Shown piece after piece: positions 8,283-17,656 of a DNA stretch of 64,000 nucleotides. A program made the position numbers and the translations under genes. Below the pieces are notes generated by a model, which ran no database searches, was not told the DNA's origin, and was given only the letters and a program-made list of their open reading frames with translations. Source of the DNA: Bradyrhizobium sp. ARR65 (GTDB lineage: Bacteria; Pseudomonadota; Alphaproteobacteria; Rhizobiales; Xanthobacteraceae). Every line of letters begins with the position of its first letter. Positions within the stretch are counted from its first letter, which is position 1. The stretch is from positions 62,106 to 126,105 of the forward strand of contig NZ_AWZU01000011.1 of the NCBI RefSeq assembly GCF_000472385.1, in the 5' to 3' direction.

Positions 8283-8741
8283 CTATTCGTTTTGGCCGCG
8301 GTGATACTCGTTGCGTTGGAGAACGCGGAAGCCGAACCAACCCCAATAGACGCAATGGCGCTGGATCAAGCCGTCGTCGTTGAGGTCCATCGCTTCGACG
8401 AAATCCATCTGCTCGCCTTTGCCAGCATCTCGCGGGTATTCCCAGATCAGCCGCTTGCCATCGGTGAGATAGCCCGTGCGGTAATACTGCCGTACCGGAG
8501 GCTTCCGAATCGCGAGAATGTCGAACAGCGGTCGAATCTCCTTATGACCGCGCAGATAGCCCCGATCGATTCCCAGAAGGTGCGGCACGAGTGGGCTCTC
8601 GAACCAGGCGTCTTCTGCATAAAGCGCCAGCAGCGCGTCCGCGTCATTGTGCGAGAGCGCGTCGTTCCAAGCAAAGTACATTCGCTCAATCGGCGTCGAC
8701 CCCGCTGTCACTAGAGTCCTCGGCAGTGTGCTTTCGTCCAT
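8283..8741 (-). CDS. SnoaL/NTF2-like family protein
   Basis: The 152-residue product has the NTF2-like opening, a long helix (RMYFAWNDALSHNDADALLALYAEDAWFES in pieces) and a later GHKEIRPLFD segment. This matches SnoaL-like polyketide cyclase or limonene-epoxide-hydrolase-type folds. GGAGAGGCGCA precedes the ATG at 8741. The substrate is unknown. A 24-codon open frame lies just upstream and may be cotranscribed. Confidence 0.8.
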   Translation of the reverse strand: MDESTLPRTLVTAGSTPIERMYFAWNDALSHNDADALLALYAEDAWFESPLVPHLLGIDRGYLRGHKEIRPLFDILAIRKPPVRQYYRTGYLTDGKRLIWEYPRDAGKGEQMDFVEAMDLNDDGLIQRHCVYWGWFGFRVLQRNEYHRGQNE

Positions 8742-8758
8742 TGCGCCTCTCCATCATG

Positions 8759-8833
8759 CTACTTTGCTCCGAGCCCGACGGCGCTCGCATATTCGGTATC
8801 GACCTTGTGGGTCTTGGGATCTTCGTCGTCCAT
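8759..8833 (-). CDS. possible 24-aa open frame upstream of the SnoaL-like gene
   Basis: ATG at 8833 follows GGAGGCGCTC, a good ribosome site. The peptide is MDDEDPKTHKVDTEYASAV and ends at a TAG 17 bases before the next gene's ATG. It is too short to classify. It could be a translated leader, a tiny protein or the end of a decayed gene. Confidence 0.3.
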   Translation of the reverse strand: MDDEDPKTHKVDTEYASAVGLGAK

Positions 8834-9150
8834 GAGCGCCTCCGTCAATTGCAGTGAACCTCGATTGATTTCGTGGGACGACTTTGGCGAACGCCTGCGA
8901 TTGAGGAAGGTTTCCAATGATGGGCCGGGTTTCATCGTGCGCGACGGCGCGCATGATCGCGCATGATGATGCGTCGGCCTTTCCAGGGAATGGAGGGGCC
9001 CGGGTTGGGCAGACCCGTCAAGGAACGAGTTGGAGGCGGCCAATGTTTAGTGCGAATAGCAGGTGTTCGGTGTGAGCGTTCCACGCCTCTGAGCGCTCCT
9101 GAGGTTGCGTGACATGAAGATCAGCGGACCCATTCTGAGAGACACACCCA
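8834..9150. other. intergenic stretch, nothing recognised
   Basis: About 317 bases separate divergent genes at 8833 and 9151. No open frame with a motif is seen; the stretch should hold both promoters. A short run of CATGATCGCGCATGATGATGCG lies near 8950. Confidence 0.3.
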
Positions 9151-10083
9151 ATGAGCATGAGTCGCAAAGAACTAACGTTCCCCTCGGGCAGTGATACATG
9201 CGCAGCGTGGTTGTACCCGGCGGGGGCCGATAAAGGCGCGAGACCTATTGTCGTAATGGCCCATGGATTGACCGGTACACGCCGAGACCGTCTTGGCGCG
9301 TTCGCCGGACGGTTTGCTGCCGCCGGGATCGTGGCGCTTGTGTTCGATTATCGAGGCTTCGGCGACAGCACGGGCGAGCCGGACCTATACGAACCTTCTC
9401 GCCAGTTGGAAGACTGGCATGCTGCCATCGCACTTGCTCGCTCTCTGCCCGACGTCGATGCCGGACGTGTCGCGGCGTTCGGCTCCTCGTCGGGCGGAGG
9501 CCACGCGCTTGCCGCAGCGGCGGCGGATCCCAGGGTGGCCGCGGCTATCAGCCAGGTTCCGATGCTCGACAGGGACACCCAGTCCTACAGCAAACCTCAG
9601 CAGGTCGTGGAGGAGGTGAAGGCCGCAGCAGCCGAAGGTCGCTATTTGCCTGCCGTGGGTCAGCCGGATGAGGCGGCGTTCATTAGCGCGCCTGGAGCCG
9701 AGATCGGTTGGCGTCGTGTCGTCGCAATCGGCGAGGAATCGCGATGGCGTAATCGCTGCTCAGCGGCTTGGTTGCTGGGGCCGCCTTATAGCCCGATCCA
9801 ACATGCCGCCTCGCTTCACTGCCCCTGGCTGGTTTGCGTCGCCGCGGACGATCAGGTTGCCAAACCTGGGCCCGCAATTGACGCAGCACGAAGGGCCCCT
9901 AGAGGCGAGGTCCGCATTTATCCAGGTATCGATCATTTCGACATCTACGACGGGCCGGCCCACGAGGCCGTAGTTGCCGACGAGGTCGAGTTTCTCAGCC
10001 GCCATCTTCTAGGCAGAAACCTGTGCGGAGCGACCAAAGCCGGTTCGGAGCTCGGGCGAGTGCATCTACCCCCGTCCGATTGA
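9151..10083 (+). CDS. alpha/beta hydrolase
   Basis: The 310-residue protein has the HGLTGTRRDR oxyanion region, a serine nucleophile in GSSSGGG and the later Asp/His pair in AADDQV and GIDHFDIY. This resembles the large family of dienelactone-hydrolase or acetyl-xylan-esterase-like hydrolases. No signal peptide is present. The last 30 residues (after HLLGRNL) extend past the usual fold. Substrate unknown; no operon partner. Confidence 0.88.
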   Translation: MSMSRKELTFPSGSDTCAAWLYPAGADKGARPIVVMAHGLTGTRRDRLGAFAGRFAAAGIVALVFDYRGFGDSTGEPDLYEPSRQLEDWHAAIALARSLPDVDAGRVAAFGSSSGGGHALAAAAADPRVAAAISQVPMLDRDTQSYSKPQQVVEEVKAAAAEGRYLPAVGQPDEAAFISAPGAEIGWRRVVAIGEESRWRNRCSAAWLLGPPYSPIQHAASLHCPWLVCVAADDQVAKPGPAIDAARRAPRGEVRIYPGIDHFDIYDGPAHEAVVADEVEFLSRHLLGRNLCGATKAGSELGRVHLPPSD

Positions 10084-10263
10084 GGTGGCAGCATCATTTC
10101 GAACCAATTCTTGCCGGCCTCAGGACCACCGCAAGGCGGGACGGGCTCCACATTCTGTTCGCCCGCCGCAGCACGATCGTATCCGTCGCTGCGTGCCTTC
10201 GCCTGAGTGACCCCGGTGTCGCGGAGCCGCCGCTTGCGAGTTGTATCCACGGCATGGAAATCT

Positions 10264-11268
10264 TCATCGCGATCCGCTCCCGGTCTCGGCGAAAAAGTCG
10301 AGAAGCCGGCTAGAAACAAATCCCGGATTCTCGTCCGGAAGCCAATGTCCCGTTTCAGGAGCAACATCACCGCGCACGTCATCAGCCACATCCTTGGCCA
10401 TCGCGATTTCCTTGGCGCCGTTGCTGCGCTCACCGGCGAGCGCCAGGACCGGCATCTTGAGCTTCCGCTTCAGGAATTCCTTGAATCGAACCTCGTCTTC
10501 CGGAAAGGCGCGATAGAGCTCAAAGCCTGCGCGCAGGCCGCCCGGCGCCGCATAGGCCTGCGCATAAACCGCGAGATCTTCATCGGCAATGGGTGCGGCA
10601 AGCCGCTTTTTGTAGAAATCGGAAATGTACGGGTATTCGCGTCCTGCGACGAGCATCTCAGCGACATCGCGTTGCTGATGCAGGCCAAAGTGCCAAATGT
10701 CCGGGTCGGGCTTATGGATCAGTTCGTCCCATACCCGCGTGCCTGGCAGCGGTACATCGAGCATCGCCAGCCTTGCGACCTCATCCGGCCACTGCGCCGC
10801 ATAGGCGTAGGCGACCATCACTCCGATATCGCGCCCGACGAGGTTGACCCTTCGTCCGCCCAATTGTTGCGCGAGTGCGCGGACATCCGCCGCCATTGTC
10901 GCCTTGTCGTAACCGCCAGGCGGCTTCTCCGATTCGCCGGCGCCGCGGTAGTCCACCGCGACGACTCGATAGCCCGCGTCCGCGAGAGCGGGCATGACGC
11001 GCCGCCACGTGTACCAGGTCTGCGGCCACCCATGTAGAAGCACAACCAAATCGCCACCCGGCGGGCCGCCAATCACGTAATGCAGTCGCACGCCGTTGGC
11101 CTCGGCAAAGCGATGATCAAAGACCTGATCGAAATTGGCCGGCAGTCCGGTACGGGCCGCGAGAGGCGCCGGTGTCTCCTGCGCGAGGGCTGAAGAAGAC
11201 GCGGGGAGGCCGACCGGCCCGATAAGCGCCAAGAGACCAGCGATCAACATATCTCGGATCACGGACAT
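10264..11268 (-). CDS. secreted epoxide-hydrolase-like alpha/beta hydrolase
   Basis: The 334-residue protein starts with a signal peptide (LIAGLLALIGPVGLPASSSALAQE, cleavage near ALA-QE). The mature part has HGWPQTWYTW, an aspartate nucleophile in LVGRDIGVMVAY and a late His in TGHWLPDENP, as in epoxide hydrolases and haloalkane dehalogenases. An Asp rather than Ser nucleophile separates it from the gene at 9151. Its ATG abuts GGGAG; a second ATG six codons on has better spacing. Confidence 0.87.
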   Translation of the reverse strand: MSVIRDMLIAGLLALIGPVGLPASSSALAQETPAPLAARTGLPANFDQVFDHRFAEANGVRLHYVIGGPPGGDLVVLLHGWPQTWYTWRRVMPALADAGYRVVAVDYRGAGESEKPPGGYDKATMAADVRALAQQLGGRRVNLVGRDIGVMVAYAYAAQWPDEVARLAMLDVPLPGTRVWDELIHKPDPDIWHFGLHQQRDVAEMLVAGREYPYISDFYKKRLAAPIADEDLAVYAQAYAAPGGLRAGFELYRAFPEDEVRFKEFLKRKLKMPVLALAGERSNGAKEIAMAKDVADDVRGDVAPETGHWLPDENPGFVSSRLLDFFAETGSGSR

Positions 11269-11539
11269 CTCCCTGTGCAGCCCATACTCAACTGCGCCTC
11301 GTCGCAATTCACGCGCATGGACAAGCTTCCATGGCGGGGTCAACGTTCGACTTGCAGCATTTCGTGAACGGCAGTCTTGGTGTTTACGTCCGGCATTTCG
11401 TCTGACTGGAAGGCTCCGCCGACTCCTGCGGCGAAGCCGGGTGTGCGCATTGCGTCCGCGGCAGGTTATCCCACCGGCCCGTAGCCGGATCATAGCTTCG
11501 CACGGTCCGCCGGCAGAGGAACGAGTGATGTGCCGCCCG

Positions 11540-11974
11540 CTAGGCGGCGGAACTCTGGTTGTGCTGCTGACTCGGCTTCGTAATGCCATGCAGCGCCCGC
11601 CCGGTGGCTGGCGACTGGCGCGCCAAATCGCCGAGTGAGACGATGCCGACGAGGCGCTTGTTCCGGTTCATGACAGGCAACCGTCGCACCTGGATCTCGC
11701 TCATATTGGCACAGACGCGAGATACGTCCTCGTCCTCGAAGCAATATTTCACGTCTTGCGTCATCGCATCGCGAACCTTGGCGTCGGGGCCCTTGCCCTC
11801 CGCAATGCACCGCACTGCAATGTCGCGGTCGGTGATCATGCCCACGAGCCGGTCACCCTCGGCCACCGGCAGTACGCCGCAATCGCAAGCCTTCATCAAC
11901 TTGGCCGCGTGCTGCAGCGTGTCGTTTGGACTTGCAAGTTTCGCGTCGCGTGTCATCACCTCACTGATCTTCAT
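11540..11974 (-). CDS. two-CBS-domain protein
   Basis: The 144-residue product is a Bateman pair: CBS1 (~residues 1-60, VMTRDAKLASPNDTL and GMITDRDIAVR) and CBS2 (~65-125, VRRLPVMNRNKRLVGIVSLGDLA). Such pairs bind adenine nucleotides and sense energy or stress state. AGGAGACGAACC before the ATG at 11974 supports this start over the longer open frame. No effector domain is fused. Confidence 0.92.
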   Translation of the reverse strand: MKISEVMTRDAKLASPNDTLQHAAKLMKACDCGVLPVAEGDRLVGMITDRDIAVRCIAEGKGPDAKVRDAMTQDVKYCFEDEDVSRVCANMSEIQVRRLPVMNRNKRLVGIVSLGDLARQSPATGRALHGITKPSQQHNQSSAA

Positions 11975-12342
11975 GGTTCGTCTCCTATGCGTGCCGCCAC
12001 GCGAAGCTTTCAAAGGAGCTCGGTGGCTTCCTCGATTGACATGCGAACACCAGCTCAACGGGGCCAGTGCCTGCACGTTCCCCGCCAGGTGGTCCAAGCG
12101 ACGCAGGCCCGAGCCGAGGCCATTTATCTCTCCGCCGCGAGCATTGCGCGCGTAGTCACGACAGCATTAGGAACAACCAAAGCTTGAGCGGCGTTTGACG
12201 TCCGGCGGCCCCCTCGGATGGGATTAAACAGCAGCTCTGCTGTCCTTCTAGCGGGAGTGGCATCGGATAGCTGCCGAAAATGGGGTTTTCGCGCGTCCAG
12301 CGGCAAACGACTGGCCGCCAGCGTCGTGACCGAGAACTCGCC
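11975..12342. other. intergenic stretch before orphan nuoD, no gene recognised
   Basis: A plus-strand frame ending at 12187 carries a short Ala-rich helical tail (RAEAIYLSAASIARVV), but no start or family is visible. The rest holds the divergent promoters of the CBS gene and nuoD. Confidence 0.3.
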
Positions 12343-13533
12343 ATGCAGGAAGCCGGGCTTCGCAATTTCACCATCAATTTCGGTCCCCAGCATCCTGCTG
12401 CCCACGGGGTGCTTCGTCTTGTCCTGGAACTTGACGGCGAGGTTGTCCGGCGCGTCGATCCTCACATCGGCCTGCTTCATCGCGGCACCGAAAAACTGAT
12501 CGAACACAAGACCTATTTGCAATCGATCGGGTATTTCGACCGGCTCGACTATGTCGCGCCGATGAATCAGGAGCATGCGTTCTGCCTCGCAGTGGAAAAG
12601 CTGCTCGGCATCGAAGTTCCGCGACGGGGTCAATTGATCCGCGTGCTCTATTGTGAAATTGGACGCCTGCTTTCGCATCTTCTCAACATTACGACCCAGG
12701 CGATGGATGTCGGCGCGCTCACCCCGCCGCTGTGGGGATTCGAGGAGCGCGAGAAGCTGATGGTGTTCTACGAACGCGCGTCCGGCGCGCGCATGCACGC
12801 AAATTACTTCCGCGTAGGCGGCGTGCGTCAAGATCTAACCCCGAAACTGATTGACGACATCGAAGCCTTTTGTGATCCCTTCCTGCGCGTGGTCGACGAT
12901 CTGGATCGGCTGCTCACGGCCAACCGCATTTTCAAGCAGCGGAACGTCGATGTCGGCAGGGTGACGCTGAAGCAGGCCTGGGAGTGGGGCTTTTCCGGCG
13001 TGATGGTGCGCGGCTCCGGCGCGGCCTGGGACCTGCGCAAGGCGCAGCCCTATGAATGCTATCCGGAAATGGAGTTCGACATTCCGACCGGCAAGAACGG
13101 TGACTGTTACGACCGCTATCTCGTCCGCATGGAAGAAATGCGGCAGTCGGTGCGCATCATGAGACAGTGCATCGCCAAGCTCCGTGCTCCTGACGGGCAG
13201 GGTCCGGTCGCGGTGCAGGACAACAAGATCTTCCCCCCGCGGCGCGGCGAGATGAAACGCTCGATGGAAGCCTTGATCCACCATTTCAAACTTTACACGG
13301 AAGGCTTTCACGTGCCAGCCGGCGAGGTCTATGTGGCGGTCGAGGCTCCTAAAGGTGAGTTCGGCGTCTATCTGGTCTCCGATGGCACGAACCAGCCCTA
13401 CAGGTGCAAGATCCGCGCGCCGTCGTTCGCACATCTGCAGGCGATGGACTTGCTCAGTCGCGGGCACTTGCTGGCCGACGTCTCGGCAATCATCGGTTCG
13501 CTGGACATCGTGTTTGGGGAGATCGATCGATAA
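12343..13533 (+). CDS. nuoD: NADH-quinone oxidoreductase subunit D (49-kDa), orphan copy
   Basis: The 396-residue protein is a full-length Nuo[40 protein letters not shown], a C-terminal [19 protein letters not shown]. NuoD contributes to the quinone site of complex I. ATG at 12343 gives the standard N-terminus; 21 upstream codons in frame look non-native. No nuoC, nuoE or other complex I gene is adjacent, so this is an isolated copy. The next gene follows 19 bp later. Confidence 0.93.
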   Translation: MQEAGLRNFTINFGPQHPAAHGVLRLVLELDGEVVRRVDPHIGLLHRGTEKLIEHKTYLQSIGYFDRLDYVAPMNQEHAFCLAVEKLLGIEVPRRGQLIRVLYCEIGRLLSHLLNITTQAMDVGALTPPLWGFEEREKLMVFYERASGARMHANYFRVGGVRQDLTPKLIDDIEAFCDPFLRVVDDLDRLLTANRIFKQRNVDVGRVTLKQAWEWGFSGVMVRGSGAAWDLRKAQPYECYPEMEFDIPTGKNGDCYDRYLVRMEEMRQSVRIMRQCIAKLRAPDGQGPVAVQDNKIFPPRRGEMKRSMEALIHHFKLYTEGFHVPAGEVYVAVEAPKGEFGVYLVSDGTNQPYRCKIRAPSFAHLQAMDLLSRGHLLADVSAIIGSLDIVFGEIDR

Positions 13534-13552
13534 GGCGCGAAAGGAGATCGCC

Positions 13553-13879
13553 ATGCCGCAGATCCAAACCGACAAGCAGCCAGTCACCCAGATCACCATC
13601 ATCGAAGCTGAACCCGAAAAGCAGGCCGAAGCGTTGTCGCTCATGGCCGAGCGTGCTCGCTTCATGCAACGTCAACCGGGTTTCATTTCGATCAGCCTGC
13701 ATCGCAGCCTCGATGGGCGCCGTATCGTCAATTACATTCAATGGGAAAACCGTGATCTGCTACGGGCCGCGCACCAGTCACCTGAATTTCGCAAGGCCTG
13801 GGGCGAGTTCGGAAAGCTCACGGACGATATCGATCCTCATCTATACGAGGTCGCCGAAATTCTCGCTGACAAGCAGTGA
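13553..13879 (+). CDS. antibiotic-biosynthesis-monooxygenase (ABM) domain protein
   Basis: The 108-residue product is one ABM-type ferredoxin-like domain: a strand (VTQITIIEAEP), helix, QPGFISISLHRSLDG and YIQWENRDLLRAAHQSPEF. Members include cofactor-free quinol monooxygenases and heme-degrading enzymes; the latter's key residues cannot be assigned by eye. AAGGAGATCGCC precedes the ATG. It is 19 bp behind nuoD and almost surely cotranscribed. Confidence 0.85.
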   Translation: MPQIQTDKQPVTQITIIEAEPEKQAEALSLMAERARFMQRQPGFISISLHRSLDGRRIVNYIQWENRDLLRAAHQSPEFRKAWGEFGKLTDDIDPHLYEVAEILADKQ

Positions 13880-13967
13880 GCTGGCGCTCGATGCGCGGAA
13901 CGCCGCAGCTCTTGTCACGGGCGCCCAATGAGGGTGGAACAGCGCAGGACCGAACTGCCGGGCGCGC

Positions 13968-15476
13968 ATGAACATCCGAAGCGCCTTTTCGATCACAGCA
14001 CGTGCCGCCGTCATGGCGGGGCTATTTGCACTTGCGTTCTCGCCGCTGCACGCCATCGCGCAGGGCAGCTCAATTCTGACCCATCACGGCGACAACAGCC
14101 GAAGCGGGCAGTACGTCGTTCCGGCATTGTCGTGGGAGAAAGCCAGGTCGGTCCAGTTGGATCGCACGTTCGACGCCCGCGTTGCGGGCTCGATGTACGC
14201 CCAGCCGCTTTACTGGCGTCCTCCCGGCGCGAACACCGGGATTCTGTTCGTTGCGACGGAGGCGAATATCGTTCAGGCCTTTGATGCGAAGACTGGCAAG
14301 GAATTATGGAGGCGCTTCGTCGGGCGCCCCGTGCGAGCCTCGTCATTGCCATGCGGGAACATCAATCCGCTTGGCATCACCGGCACTCCGGTGATCGACC
14401 CAGCGACGGCGGCCATCTATTTCGATGCAGCCGTGGAGCGGGAAAACGGCGCGCATCACGAGGTGTTCGCGCTTTCGACAAAGGATGGCAGCGTTCTTCC
14501 GGGCTGGCCGATCGATATTGCCGGCGCCCTGCAAAAGTCGGGCCGGCATTTCGATCCGCGAGTGCAAAATCAGCGCGCGGCGCTCACACTTCTCGATGGC
14601 ACAGTCTACGTCGCCTTTGGCGGCCATTTCGGGGATTGCGGCAACTATCATGGCTGGGTGGTTGGAATTTCGCTGCAGGATCCGGGCAAGCTCGTCAGCT
14701 TCGAGACCCGCGCGCGGGGAGGTGGCACCTGGTCGCCCGGCGGACTGAGCGTCGTCGGACACGACATCTATTTTGCGACCGGAAACACCTTCGGCGCGTC
14801 GACCTGGAGCGACGGCGAAAGCGTGTTTCGGGTCGGAGCCGACCTGCGGCGCAGCGAAGACAAGAGGGATTATTTTGCGCCGTCAGATTGGAAGGCGCTC
14901 GATGCCCGCGATGCGGATCTTGGAGGCAGCAATCCGCTTCCTCTCGACGTTCCCGGCGCGGGTGGCGGTCGTGCTCTGATCCTGGCGCTGGGAAAGGATG
15001 GCAAGGCCTATCTTCTTGATCGAAACGATCTCGGCGGCATTGGCGGCCAGCTTGCCGCCGAAACAGTATCGCGGTCATGGATCATCACCTCACCGGCAAC
15101 ATACGCCGTCGGCGATGATGTCTTTGTTGCTTTTCAAACCCCAGGAACGCATTGCCCGCAACCGGGCCGCGATCACGATCTGACAGTCGTGAAGATTGCA
15201 GCAGGACCACCGCTGATGATGACGACCGCGTGGTGCGGTGCGCTCCGCGGCCGGGGCTCCCCTGTTGCGACGACCACCGATGGGCACTCCAATGCGACAG
15301 TGTGGGTGCTTGGCGCCGAAGGCGATGATCGGCTGCACGCGTTTCGCGGCGATACGGGCGAGCCAATTTTTGCAAGCGAGCCATTGAGCGGTCTCCGACG
15401 CTTTCAAACGGTGATCGCGACGCAGGACCGCCTTTATGTCGGCGCAGATGGGCGCATTTACGCCTTCAGTTTTTGA
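13968..15476 (+). CDS. secreted PQQ-like beta-propeller protein
   Basis: The 502-residue product has a signal peptide (AVMAGLFALAFSPLHAIAQ) and repeated propeller blades, e.g. VQAFDAKTGKELWRR, GRALILALGKDGKAYLLDR and DRLHAFRGDTGEPI, as in PQQ-dependent dehydrogenase or BamB-type folds. The catalytic Asp/Glu and vicinal Cys pair of true quinoprotein alcohol dehydrogenases are not evident, so it may be a binding or scaffold protein in the periplasm. It lies 88 bp after the ABM gene. Confidence 0.75.
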   Translation: MNIRSAFSITARAAVMAGLFALAFSPLHAIAQGSSILTHHGDNSRSGQYVVPALSWEKARSVQLDRTFDARVAGSMYAQPLYWRPPGANTGILFVATEANIVQAFDAKTGKELWRRFVGRPVRASSLPCGNINPLGITGTPVIDPATAAIYFDAAVERENGAHHEVFALSTKDGSVLPGWPIDIAGALQKSGRHFDPRVQNQRAALTLLDGTVYVAFGGHFGDCGNYHGWVVGISLQDPGKLVSFETRARGGGTWSPGGLSVVGHDIYFATGNTFGASTWSDGESVFRVGADLRRSEDKRDYFAPSDWKALDARDADLGGSNPLPLDVPGAGGGRALILALGKDGKAYLLDRNDLGGIGGQLAAETVSRSWIITSPATYAVGDDVFVAFQTPGTHCPQPGRDHDLTVVKIAAGPPLMMTTAWCGALRGRGSPVATTTDGHSNATVWVLGAEGDDRLHAFRGDTGEPIFASEPLSGLRRFQTVIATQDRLYVGADGRIYAFSF

Positions 15477-15518
15477 AGGCGATGCAACGACAGGTGAGTG
15501 AATCTGAATTTCTTTAGG

Positions 15519-15556
15519 ATGAGCTTGGAGGGTGAGCTTGGTGAGCTTGGACGTGA
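15519..15556. repeat. short imperfect tandem repeat of GTGAGCTTGG
   Basis: The sequence reads ATGAGCTTGGAGG, GTGAGCTTG, GTGAGCTTGGAC, GTGAG in succession, about three copies of a roughly 10-base unit. It lies in the convergent gap after the propeller gene. It is probably slippage-derived. Confidence 0.45.
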
Positions 15557-15692
15557 GTAGGCTCTTGCAGGAACATGACCGCCGCCGCGTTTGGCCGACG
15601 AGATTAGGTTGGGACCGACTCCGCACCCAATCCAGGATAAGCAGCGGCTGTCTGCCTGCCCTCCGCCCTTGTCGAGGACGTAAAACTCGCGC

Positions 15693-16610
15693 TCATGCTC
15701 GCTCTCGCTTGACCTGTCGCGCCGGCTTGTCGGTGCGCATGCCAAGAAACACCGGCTGCCGCATCTCTCCGTCGCGTGTCCATTCGGTGAACTTGACCTG
15801 ACAGACCAGACGCGGCCTGATCCAGGTTGTCCGGCCCTCGTGCGGAGCGTCCGTGAACGGCTTCTTGTCTGTCCTCAACTTCATCATACGCGCGTGCAGG
15901 GTTGCGAGCATCTCTCTGGAGAATCCGCCGCCGCTGTGGCCAACATAGACAAGCTTACCATTGTCATAGACGCCGAGCACCAGCGAGCCAAAATACTGGC
16001 GGCTACCGCGCGGTTCGGTGAAGCCGACGATGATGGCCTCCTGTTCGTGGCTGGCCTTTATTTTAAGCCACTCTGTCGTGCGCTTTCCCGAATGGTAGAG
16101 ACTTGCAGCACGCTTTGCGATAATGCCTTCTTCCCCCGCACGTCGGGCCTTGTCGAAAGCTGCCTTGCCTTGCTGCTTTCTATGCGCGCTGTAGTGGAGG
16201 AGGGGGTGTCGGCTCAGAATGCTGCGCAAATGCGCCTTACGCTCGGTCAGCGGCTTGCCGCGGAGGTCGTACCCATCGAGGAAGAGCAGATCGAACACAT
16301 AGTATCGAAGACGTGCCTTACCTCTAAGAGCATTTTGCAATAGCTGAAATCGTGATCGGCCTTCCGCGTCGAGTGCCACCAACTCGCCGTCGATCACTGC
16401 ATCGCGCTTGATGGCCTGCAGCGCTTCGGCGACTTGGGCATAACGCCTCGTTACGTCGTTGCCGTTGCGCGAGTAGAGAGAGCCGTTTCCGCCTCCTGTT
16501 TCTGCAACCAGTCGGAAGCCGTCCCACTTCGTCTCGAAGACCCACTCCCTGTCATCGAACGGCGCGTCGATAAGGGTCGCAAGCATTGGCCTGATGTCAG
16601 TTTTCTGCAT
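15693..16610 (-). CDS. ATP-dependent DNA ligase, LigD-type ligase domain alone
   Basis: The 305-residue protein begins at the adenylation domain: motif I ETKWDGFR with the nucleotidyl-accepting Lys, motif III YYVFDLLFLDG, motif IV EEGIIAKR and motif V TTEWLKIKA. An OB-fold domain follows, ending QVKFTEWTRDGEMRQP. There is no polymerase or phosphoesterase domain as in full LigD. It is divergent from the uracil-DNA glycosylase gene (175 bp gap). No ku gene is in the window. Confidence 0.94.
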   Translation of the reverse strand: MQKTDIRPMLATLIDAPFDDREWVFETKWDGFRLVAETGGGNGSLYSRNGNDVTRRYAQVAEALQAIKRDAVIDGELVALDAEGRSRFQLLQNALRGKARLRYYVFDLLFLDGYDLRGKPLTERKAHLRSILSRHPLLHYSAHRKQQGKAAFDKARRAGEEGIIAKRAASLYHSGKRTTEWLKIKASHEQEAIIVGFTEPRGSRQYFGSLVLGVYDNGKLVYVGHSGGGFSREMLATLHARMMKLRTDKKPFTDAPHEGRTTWIRPRLVCQVKFTEWTRDGEMRQPVFLGMRTDKPARQVKRERA

Positions 16611-16788
16611 GCGTCTTGATCAGCAGCCATTGCGCGGGGCTCCTCGCCCGCAGGAGCAAACGACGCGCCGAGGCGCCACATATCCAATGGCTCGAGAACA
16701 CGCGTTTGTGGGTCCCGGTTCCAAGCCAATCCGGCTACCCAGGCGGATCCCGTAGGCTCTTGGAAATCTGCGGCGCGACGACAGATTG

Positions 16789-17412
16789 ATGGAGGCGGGC
16801 CACGTTGAGATATTCTGGCTCTGGCGAATGCGGAAACCTGTCACTGGAGTAAGCGTCGACAACAAGTGTCTAGATCCCCGTCGTGTTGCACCCGACGGTC
16901 AGTTCCGGCGGCCCCGGCTGTATTTGGTTGGTGAGGCGCCCGGCGCTGACGAAGCTGCGCGAGGCAGGCCGTTTGTCGGTCCGGCCGGCCGGGCATTGCG
17001 CGAGATGCTAGAGCAGGCTGGGATCGACCCCAAGCAAGTGCGTTTGGCGAACGCCATTCCGTTTCGCCCGATCGCGCTTTCCAAAGGCCGGAAGCCACGC
17101 AATCGCAGCCCGACGACCGAGGAAGTCGGCCGTTATGGCGCAGCGGTGCTAGCCGACATTCGGCGTTCCAGGCCGGGCGTGATCATTGCCCTTGGCGGCA
17201 CAGCGGCCCGGCTGTTTGGCGAGCAGCGAGCGATCCACTCGGCGCGCAAGACGAGGCTCCAATTCGAGAGCTATCCAGTGCGCGTCACTTTTCATCCGGC
17301 CTACGCCCGTCGCTTCGGCGGACCGAACGGCGATGCCTGGCGTCAGGCAGTCGCCGATCTCCATCTAGCTTGGAATGAATCGGAGGTTCGTCCGGATTCA
17401 AGTGGCGCTTGA
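16789..17412 (+). CDS. uracil-DNA-glycosylase superfamily protein lacking Fe-S cysteines
   Basis: Motif A reads VGEAPGADEAARGRPFVGPAG, followed by LANAIPFRP, IIALGGTAARLFG and a late TFHPAYARR, as in family 4/5 uracil-DNA glycosylases. Only one cysteine (in NKCLDP) is present, so the 4Fe-4S cluster of family 4 cannot form. It should excise uracil or a related base from DNA. The start is uncertain: ATG at 16789 or 16828. Divergent from the DNA ligase, suggesting a small repair locus. Confidence 0.82.
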   Translation: MEAGHVEIFWLWRMRKPVTGVSVDNKCLDPRRVAPDGQFRRPRLYLVGEAPGADEAARGRPFVGPAGRALREMLEQAGIDPKQVRLANAIPFRPIALSKGRKPRNRSPTTEEVGRYGAAVLADIRRSRPGVIIALGGTAARLFGEQRAIHSARKTRLQFESYPVRVTFHPAYARRFGGPNGDAWRQAVADLHLAWNESEVRPDSSGA

Positions 17413-17656
17413 AGCGGAGCGGTATGAAGCCAAGCGGCCATTGCACCTGTTGGAATCACCTCTCACTCCCCCGCGCCGGCTACCCAGGCTCATATGGTGC
17501 TGTCTGGCGTTGATAACGGGAGAGGAACCGGCTCCTCCGCAGGTTGTTGGGAATTGTGCCTGGGGCGGCGGGTGTTTGAGCGCTGCGAGCGAGAGCGATC
17601 CCAAGCTCGCCGGCACCTAATCGGGCCAGCAATGACAAGCAATGGAGGGTCGTCCA

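Noticed and set aside
12124..12831. Long minus-strand open frame (235 codons) opposite nuoD
   Set aside because: It is the shadow of nuoD; the plus strand encodes an unmistakable NuoD with conserved motifs along its length.
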